DNA of 64,000 nt from Clostridia bacterium (lineage in GTDB: Bacteria > Bacillota > Clostridia > Oscillospirales > CAG-272). The DNA lies in the NCBI GenBank assembly GCA_900768535.1, contig CAAGDE010000001.1, positions 1-64,000 on the forward strand, in the 5' to 3' direction. The notes beneath the pieces are model-generated. The model was not told the DNA's origin, did no database searches, and was given only the letters and a program-made list of their open reading frames with translations. The translations under genes were made by a program, and so were the position numbers. Numbering within the stretch: position 1 is the stretch's first letter; the number at the start of each line of letters is the position of its first letter. Shown here piece by piece: positions 58,501-64,000 of this stretch.

Positions 58501-59598
58501 TCAGAAGGCGGTTTCGGTTTCCACCCATCCGCCGGTTCGGATTGCCTCCGGGATTCTGCACATGATGTCCAGGACGTGGCAGGCGTGCGCAGGGGAGAGG
58601 ACGGGGTCGGTGTCGGATTCGATCGACCGGATCAGGTCGCGCAGACAGCAGCACTGGCTGTTCAGCTTTTCCGGAACGGTTGTCCATTTCATGGGAGTGA
58701 TCCAGCCGCGGATGCCGCGCTCCGGAGCATCCAGATAGACCTCCGGAGGCAGATTGTCCATGTAGTTTTTGGATATGCATATGGTTCCGGCATCTCCGAA
58801 AATCTCCAGCTGCGGAGCACGGGATGCCTTCTGCGAAAAGCCCGTGTCCACGAATCCGACCCGCCCGTTTACGAACTCCAGCAGGATCAGGTATTGGTCG
58901 GGGATCCGGTCGGCAACGATCTCCTTCCCGTCAAAGGCACCGGATCGGACGGTTCTGCGCGGTGTGGTTACGGTACCGAGGCAGGAAAACCGGCGGACGG
59001 GACCGAACACGGTTGTAACGATCTGCAAGCCGTGAACGCCCATATCCACCAGAGCGCCGGCACCGTCTTCATAGAACCAGGAGGGGTCTGCATCCCGGTA
59101 CTGGAAGTATTCCGGTCCGCCGTGTGCCAGGTTGCACTTGATGTAGGTGGGATTGCCGATGGTTCCGTCACGGAGCATCTGCCCGGCAATATTCAGGTCA
59201 TAGCGCATGGGATGGATCGGCACACAGGCGAATTTGACACCCGCTTTGGAGGCAAGCTCCGTCTGTTCCCGGAATTCGCGGACGGTGGGGGCGGCTGGCT
59301 TTTGGGAAATCAGGTGCTTCCCGGCACGCAGAATTGCCGTGTTGATTTCGTGATGTGCCTGAATGGATGCCGCGTCAATGGCAATGTCGAATTCGCATTT
59401 TTCGATCAGCTCGTAAACATCGTGATAGGCGTTCGGCACCCCGAACCGTTCGGCGGCGGCTGTGGCACGCTCGTAAATGATGTCGGCAACCGCAACACAA
59501 ACGGCGTTTGCCTCCTTGGAAATATTCGGCAGATACTGCCCGCAGGCGAAGGAGCCGCAGCCGATTACCGCCACCCGCCAGATTTTCTTTTTACTCAT
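58501..59598 (-). CDS. Gfo/Idh/MocA-family oxidoreductase (2)
   Basis: 365 residues with a regular nucleotide loop (VIGCGSFACGQ) and a C-terminal domain with GAGALVDMGVHGLQ. The usual EKP motif appears as ISQKPAAPT: the lysine is kept but the preceding Glu is Gln. GGAATCC precedes the start, which overlaps the stop of the 59595 gene by four bases. A sugar dehydrogenase or reductase role is expected from family; substrate unknown. Confidence 0.88.
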   Translation of the reverse strand: MSKKKIWRVAVIGCGSFACGQYLPNISKEANAVCVAVADIIYERATAAAERFGVPNAYHDVYELIEKCEFDIAIDAASIQAHHEINTAILRAGKHLISQKPAAPTVREFREQTELASKAGVKFACVPIHPMRYDLNIAGQMLRDGTIGNPTYIKCNLAHGGPEYFQYRDADPSWFYEDGAGALVDMGVHGLQIVTTVFGPVRRFSCLGTVTTPRRTVRSGAFDGKEIVADRIPDQYLILLEFVNGRVGFVDTGFSQKASRAPQLEIFGDAGTICISKNYMDNLPPEVYLDAPERGIRGWITPMKWTTVPEKLNSQCCCLRDLIRSIESDTDPVLSPAHACHVLDIMCRIPEAIRTGGWVETETAF

Positions 59599-60734
59599 AT
59601 CGGATTCCTTTCTTCTCTGAAAACGGTCAGAACCGGTTCCGCACGGCGGCTTTCCGCGGATTTTTTCACCGCATCCAGCATGGCTAGAACGTCAGCGTTG
59701 AATTCCGCCGTCAGCGTTTCGTGCACGGGTTTGTTATCGAGGCGGAATGCCGCATAGCACCATGGCATATTCCGCAGTGTCCGATCCGCCTCGGTTTCGG
59801 CGGCAAACGCACTGATATCCACTTCGTTTCCGCAGAGATCCATTGCGCGGACACAGGAAGCGCCGTCCGGTATGCCGTCACAGAAGACGACTCCGTCGGA
59901 AAAAACAGCCTCCGGTCCTGTCGGTATCCGCTTTCTCGGTGTTGTCCAGGTGCCCTCCAGTGTGGCGTAGGCGTTCTTATAGCGCAGGATGGCGGCAACG
60001 TTATCCTCGACATCCCCGCAGGGCGTGTTGAGGTTGGCACAGAGTGACATCACATCCTGCGGCAGACCGCCGAGCATCCACCGGGCAAAATAACAGCCGT
60101 AGCAAAGAATGTCGAGGCAGGCACCGCCGCCGGCGTCCTTGCGATACCACCAGCTTCTGCTGCGCTCCGCATCGGTCATGTCCTCTGCGGTATCGGCAAC
60201 GCCGCGATGCCGTGCCCCGATGCCGAGCGGACCTGTGTGACCGTTGAGGTAGCGAAGCCTGAGTAGCCTGCCGAAGCGACCGCTGTCCGCCACGTTCTTC
60301 ATCGTGCGGATGTATTTTCTCCAGACAACCGGCCAGTTTACGAAGATGTTGACGTGATATTCCGCACCGAGTGCAACCAGCTCGGTTGCCTCCTTGGCAT
60401 TCATAGCCATCGGCTTTTCCAGGATGATGTCGATCCCGCGCCGGGCAATTTCTCCCGCCGCCTCCAGCTTGCGGCTGTTTTCGCACAGCACATAGGCAAC
60501 ATCCGGACGGACGGTGTCCAGCATGGTGCGGTAGTCGGAAAACGGGCGCTCACTGCAGAGCCTTGCTACATTCTGCAGATTCCATGCACGGGTGTAGCGC
60601 TTGTCGGTCTGCTCCGGAATATCCGGATGAAGATCGGCAACCCCGCAGAGCTGCGTTTGCGGCTGATCCTTGATATATTGCGCAATCTCATTGACGTGCA
60701 TATGCGCACAGCCGACAATCACCGCCCGGATCAT
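59595..60734 (-). CDS. Gfo/Idh/MocA-family oxidoreductase (3)
   Basis: 379 residues. The N-terminus VIVGCAHMHVNE has a histidine-rich nucleotide loop like that of the 54144 protein. ILEKPMAMN is intact and GGGACLDILCYG marks the catalytic face. It overlaps both neighbours by four bases (ATGA), so three oxidoreductases are made in tight coupling. The closest family functions are sugar or inositol dehydrogenases and glycoside-processing oxidoreductases; which applies is unknown. Confidence 0.88.
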   Translation of the reverse strand: MIRAVIVGCAHMHVNEIAQYIKDQPQTQLCGVADLHPDIPEQTDKRYTRAWNLQNVARLCSERPFSDYRTMLDTVRPDVAYVLCENSRKLEAAGEIARRGIDIILEKPMAMNAKEATELVALGAEYHVNIFVNWPVVWRKYIRTMKNVADSGRFGRLLRLRYLNGHTGPLGIGARHRGVADTAEDMTDAERSRSWWYRKDAGGGACLDILCYGCYFARWMLGGLPQDVMSLCANLNTPCGDVEDNVAAILRYKNAYATLEGTWTTPRKRIPTGPEAVFSDGVVFCDGIPDGASCVRAMDLCGNEVDISAFAAETEADRTLRNMPWCYAAFRLDNKPVHETLTAEFNADVLAMLDAVKKSAESRRAEPVLTVFREERNPI

Positions 60735-61849
60735 CCGATTTCCTCCGCCCGGACCTCACGTCCGATATCCGCAGACCGGTAGTACGCCTCGATGATTTTT
60801 GCAACCTCCAGGTTCTGACTTTCCCGAATGAGATACGCTTCATTGCCTGCCAGTGTTTCCAGAATGTTGTTGTACATATACCGGTGCTGTTCAAAGGGGA
60901 CACCGCGGAATTCCCCGTTATCAAACCATTTGAGCTTGGTTTCCGCCTGGTATTTCCCGACATTTTTATAGAGCATTTCGTTGTTGACCGACAGCCCGCC
61001 GCGATCGCCGCAGATAACCATGTCCAGATTGGTTGTCGGCAGGTTGACAGCCCACGAAAATTTGAAATTCACGGACATCCCGTTGTCCAGCCGCATAAAG
61101 CCGGTTGCGAATTCCTCTACATTGAACTCATGATAGTCGTAGGGGCGCGGCGTAAACGTCCCGGCATACGCGCCGCTTTCGGCAAGGCTCAGCAGGACCT
61201 CATCCCCGCGGTTCCCGATCTTCCGGTAGGAAGCGCCGCTGACCGATACCAGCTTCGGGTCTCCGCAGATCCACAGCAGGGCATCGATCAGATGAACACC
61301 GAGATCGCAAAAAGGACCGCCGAAATTGTGCTCCTTCATGTGGAACATTCCCCAGGTCGGAATTCCGTACCGCCGGATAAACGCAATGTCCGAAAAATAA
61401 GGCGTCCCCAGCTCGCCGCTGTCCACCAGGTATTTGGATTGCTGCATATAATTTCTCCAGCGCATACATTGGCAGGGAAACAGCATCCTTCCGCACGCCC
61501 TGGCGGTATCCCACATTTCCTTTGCATCGGCATAGGTGAGGGAGATCGGCTTCTCACAGGCAACGTGTGCGCCTGCCTGCAGTGCGGCAATCGTCCATTG
61601 CCTGTGATACATATTCGGGGTACAGACCGCAACAAAATCCGGCTTGACTTCATCCAGCATCCTCTGCGGATCGGTGTACCATTTTTCAACGCCGTGCCGT
61701 CGGGCGGTTTCCATGGCGGCGTCACCTCTGATGTCTGCGACTGCCACGACATCCAGAATTCCCTTTGCGCGCAGAACGTTCAGGGCAGGAAAATGTGCCT
61801 GATTTGCGATCATTCCCGTTCCGATTACAGCAACTTTCAGCTTTTTCAT
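60731..61849 (-). CDS. Gfo/Idh/MocA-family oxidoreductase (4)
   Basis: 372 residues beginning MKKLKVAVIGTGMIANQAHF, a canonical NAD(P)-binding start, with ACEKPISLT and GGPFCDLGVHLIDALLW. AAAGGAGA lies eight bases before ATG 61849; the frame open from 61924 overlaps the promoter -10 box and is not used. It is the first gene of the seven-gene minus-strand operon. Confidence 0.9.
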   Translation of the reverse strand: MKKLKVAVIGTGMIANQAHFPALNVLRAKGILDVVAVADIRGDAAMETARRHGVEKWYTDPQRMLDEVKPDFVAVCTPNMYHRQWTIAALQAGAHVACEKPISLTYADAKEMWDTARACGRMLFPCQCMRWRNYMQQSKYLVDSGELGTPYFSDIAFIRRYGIPTWGMFHMKEHNFGGPFCDLGVHLIDALLWICGDPKLVSVSGASYRKIGNRGDEVLLSLAESGAYAGTFTPRPYDYHEFNVEEFATGFMRLDNGMSVNFKFSWAVNLPTTNLDMVICGDRGGLSVNNEMLYKNVGKYQAETKLKWFDNGEFRGVPFEQHRYMYNNILETLAGNEAYLIRESQNLEVAKIIEAYYRSADIGREVRAEEIG

Positions 61850-61922
61850 CTGTGAAATCTCCTTTGCAACGGCAGGGGGGATTGATTGACCCCAAAGCGA
61901 ATCCGACGCCTGCTTTGCTTTC

Positions 61923-61951
61923 ATTGTAACCGAAAAACGGGATTTTTGAAA
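61923..61951 (-). promoter_or_regulatory. Promoter of the oxidoreductase/glycosidase operon
   Basis: On the minus strand: TTTCAA (61951-61946) and TACAAT (61928-61923), 17 bases apart. The poor -35 box suits activation by the AraC regulator encoded just upstream. Confidence 0.55.
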
Positions 61952-61995
61952 GACCGGATATTAACCTCTTGATGTAAAAAATTAAATTGTTGCAA

Positions 61996-62022
61996 GAAAA
62001 AGCCGTTGCGGCGGCAACGGCT
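61996..62022 (-). terminator. Intrinsic terminator of the 62035 AraC gene
   Basis: On the minus strand AGCCGTTGC and GCAACGGCT (62022-62001) pair around a 4-base loop and are followed by TTTTTC. Confidence 0.85.
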
Positions 62023-62034
62023 GTGGATTCAGGC

Positions 62035-62952
62035 TCAGGTTTCGTTCGGTTCTTCTGCAGGGACTCTTTTCCGGAACAGAGCGTTCTTATATTCGGAGGG
62101 GGTACATCCGGCAACGCTCTGAAAGACCTTGCTGAAATAATGCTGCCGTTCAAAGCCGACAATCCGGGCGACCTCCTTGACGGAAATATCTCCGCGCCGC
62201 ATGATCTCCTTGGCGTAAAGGATTTTAATCGTGTTGATGTACTTCTGCGGGGTGGTGTTCAGATATTTTTTGAACAGGCGGATGATGTATTGCGGCGTGA
62301 AATGAAAGGCTTCGCAAAGGGACTGCAGCGTCAGCTTTTCGCCGATGTTATTGAAGATATAATTGGTGAAATGCTCGATTTTTCTGTTCGGCTGGACGGA
62401 TGGCGGCAGGTGAAAGAGCGGGGTGGCTTGCTCGGTGATGATCTGCGTTGAAACGGTGCCGAAAATCAGCATCAGCAGGGCGTTGTTGGTGTAGGTATAT
62501 CCCGGCTGACTCAGCCAGTCATTTTGGTGAATCTGTGCCAGAAGCGAACGGATATAAGTGAATTCTTCACGCAAACGGTGACAGTCCTCCATGAAAATAA
62601 CCGAGTCGCGGTTGCTGCGCTTTACGCCGAACCGTTTTGCGGCAGAGGCGTTTTCCAGCATTTTCGGCGTGGCGGTGATGCAGCTTCCGCTCGGAATTTT
62701 GATATGAAGATAGTGCAGATCAAGCGGAGTGTCCGGGGAAACAATGCGGTTGACCTTCTCCCCGGCGCGGGTGTACAGCATATCTCCCTTGGAAAGCCGG
62801 TATACATCGTTGTTCACATGAAAGACGGGATTCCCCTCCAATACAAAGATGAGCACATCCTCGGTATAGATCTGCTCCCAGTTTACCGGATTGGAGACAC
62901 GGTAGGTGGAATAGATTTCCGGAAAAAACGGATAGGTAAATGCGTACAGCAA
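62035..62952 (-). CDS. AraC-family transcriptional regulator
   Basis: 305 residues. The N-terminal cupin part includes VLIFVLEGNPVFHVNNDVY and GDMLYTRAGE; the C-terminal domain (about 195-295) includes LTLQSLCEAFHFTPQYIIRL and FERQHYFSKVFQSVAGCTPS. The start must be the TTG at 62952: AAGGA lies about 13 bases upstream, no ATG is available near it, and the promoter at 62999-63027 rules out a much longer protein. It precedes the oxidoreductase operon on the same strand, separated by a terminator and a new promoter, and probably activates it. Confidence 0.85.
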   Translation of the reverse strand: MLYAFTYPFFPEIYSTYRVSNPVNWEQIYTEDVLIFVLEGNPVFHVNNDVYRLSKGDMLYTRAGEKVNRIVSPDTPLDLHYLHIKIPSGSCITATPKMLENASAAKRFGVKRSNRDSVIFMEDCHRLREEFTYIRSLLAQIHQNDWLSQPGYTYTNNALLMLIFGTVSTQIITEQATPLFHLPPSVQPNRKIEHFTNYIFNNIGEKLTLQSLCEAFHFTPQYIIRLFKKYLNTTPQKYINTIKILYAKEIMRRGDISVKEVARIVGFERQHYFSKVFQSVAGCTPSEYKNALFRKRVPAEEPNET

Positions 62953-62998
62953 GACAGGAACCGTCCTTTTCTTATGTTTTTACGGTATGCTGTATTTC

Positions 62999-63027
62999 AG
63001 TATAGCATATGTTCCGGCAAAAGTCAA
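62999..63027 (-). promoter_or_regulatory. Promoter of the 62035 AraC gene
   Basis: On the minus strand: TTGACT (63027-63022) and TATACT (63004-62999), 17 bases apart. Facing TTTTGCCGGAA and TTTTTCCGGCAAAAA boxes overlap and flank the -35 element and could be an operator. Confidence 0.8.
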
Positions 63028-63174
63028 TCGATGACAGCCGTTTTTGCCGGAAAAACTCCAAATTTGTGCATTATGCATAAACCGGTGAAACAGAAATGTA
63101 CAAAAGAAACAGAATGATCAAAATCAGCCTTGGAACGTGGTTAAAATCTTGCACTCTTTGTTTAGTATTCGTTC

Positions 63175-63203
63175 TTGGCAGAATCAAAAAAATATGGTAT
63201 GAT
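63175..63203 (+). promoter_or_regulatory. Promoter of the right-edge lipoprotein gene
   Basis: TTGGCA (63175-63180) and TATGAT (63198-63203) with 17-base spacing. Confidence 0.75.
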
Positions 63204-63235
63204 GAAATCAGAAAAAGACACGGAGGAACAGAAAA

Positions 63236-64000
63236 ATGAAGAAACGGATCCTATGGTTGCTTCTTCCGCTTTTGCTGCTTATTACAGCCTGCGGAACAAC
63301 GGAGCAGACCCCGCCGGAGGAGTCCTCCGGGAATGAAAAGCCCACGGAAGCAATCACCGAACCCCCGCGGGAGCCGCTTTCCGTGATTGCTGAAGGGAAA
63401 TCGGATTACGTCATTGTCTATTCGGCGGATGACCTGGGAGAGTTCCGGGAGATTGCCGAGTCCCTGCAGAAAAAAGTGAAAGACTACTTCGGTGCCGAGC
63501 TTTCCGTTGCAACCGATGCGGCAACCGCGAAGCGCGAAATTCTGATCGGTGCCGTCAACCGGGCGGAAAGCCGGCGTGCCTGTGAAGAACTTCGCGCAAA
63601 CGACTGGAGCGTGACAGTTGACGGCGAACGGATCCTGCTCAGCGGCACAGAGGCTGCATCGGTTGAGCGGGCGCTCAAGTATCTGTTGGAGAAGGTCATT
63701 TATGTGCAGGGGCGTCCGAACCAAACCCGTTCGCTGACCCTGGCGGCGGATTTTTGCAAGGTGTTTCAGTATTCTTACTATCTCTCTGCGGATTTCAGAA
63801 TCGGTGAAACGCCTCTGCGCGACTACACCATTGTGTATTCATCGGATTCCCTTTACTCCTACCATGAGGCAGTCTGTCTGCGCGAGCTGATCTTCAGCCG
63901 CAGCGGGTATCGGCTGGATTACATCAGCGACCGTTCTGCTGCAGGAAAGCATGAAATCCGTATCGGAATGACTGCCAAGACGGAAAGTGCCGATCCCGGA
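63236..64000 (+). CDS. Lipoprotein with two glycosidase-helper-like domains (3' end outside the window)
   Basis: The frame is open for 255 codons to the edge of the window. A lipoprotein signal (lipobox ITAC near residue 18) and a Glu/Pro-rich linker are followed by two related alpha/beta units: residues about 57-170 (YVIVYSADDLGEF ... KREILIGAVNRAES) and from about 198 (YTIVYSSDSLYSY ... HEIRIGMTAKTES). This unit resembles the small domain before alpha-glucuronidase and hexosaminidase barrels, and also occurs in the 7216 and 55248 proteins. A catalytic domain may follow beyond 64000. CGGAGGAA precedes the ATG. Confidence 0.8.
   Translation, partial: MKKRILWLLLPLLLLITACGTTEQTPPEESSGNEKPTEAITEPPREPLSVIAEGKSDYVIVYSADDLGEFREIAESLQKKVKDYFGAELSVATDAATAKREILIGAVNRAESRRACEELRANDWSVTVDGERILLSGTEAASVERALKYLLEKVIYVQGRPNQTRSLTLAADFCKVFQYSYYLSADFRIGETPLRDYTIVYSSDSLYSYHEAVCLRELIFSRSGYRLDYISDRSAAGKHEIRIGMTAKTESADPG

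Overview
The window looks like a chromosomal segment of an anaerobic, probably gut-dwelling Clostridia (Oscillospirales-like) bacterium. The reasons are a moderately high-GC coding background, AGGAGG-type ribosome sites, consensus TTGACA/TATAAT promoters with 17-bp spacing, many lipoproteins, cohesin- and dockerin-like modules, a meso-diaminopimelate dehydrogenase, and six intact AraC-type regulators each beside a carbohydrate locus. No rRNA, tRNA, CRISPR array, phage or transposase gene was seen. The lineage is an inference.

Layout. (1) 0.9-14.6 kb: an AraC regulator, then a long + strand unit behind a structured leader: two secreted beta-helix proteins, two metallo-beta-lactamase-fold proteins, a solute-binding lipoprotein, a small lipoprotein, a xylose-isomerase-like TIM barrel, a glycerophosphodiesterase, beta-phosphoglucomutase and a transporter. 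(2) 15.0-20.7 kb: AraC regulator, 23-codon leader ORF, DapA-superfamily lyase, L-fucose isomerase and a ribulokinase-type sugar kinase, followed by glycosidase remnants. (3) 21.3-29.0 kb: a dockerin-bearing subtilase lipoprotein beside a cohesin-like secreted protein, a 36-residue peptide, and a second transporter. (4) 29.2-38.1 kb, - strand: a solute-binding lipoprotein, a laminin-G-like secreted protein, a 42-residue peptide, a GH31 enzyme, a small lipoprotein and two exported EEP-fold phosphoesterases, facing an AraC regulator at 38.3 kb. (5) 39.2-40.7 kb: three truncated genes spliced together. (6) 40.9-47.1 kb: two orphan proteins, ddh-dapB, a long inverted repeat, an OmpR-type two-component system and an SGNH hydrolase. 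(7) 47.2-62.95 kb: an AraC regulator divergent from a GH106-like enzyme and a GH2 beta-galactosidase; then a - strand unit of four Gfo/Idh/MocA oxidoreductases, a clan GH-A glycosidase and a third EEP protein, led by another AraC regulator. (8) 63.2 kb to the end: a truncated lipoprotein.

Together these read as several AraC-controlled glycan-utilisation modules. An unusual side theme is phosphoester chemistry: three EEP-fold proteins, two MBL-fold proteins, one GDPD, beta-PGM and two transporters resembling the organophosphate antiporter family. The features I think least explained are a family of three 36-42 residue peptides placed after secreted proteins, an attenuator-like leader at 2.0 kb, a 37-bp palindrome repeated three times, and the four-oxidoreductase glycosidase operon.
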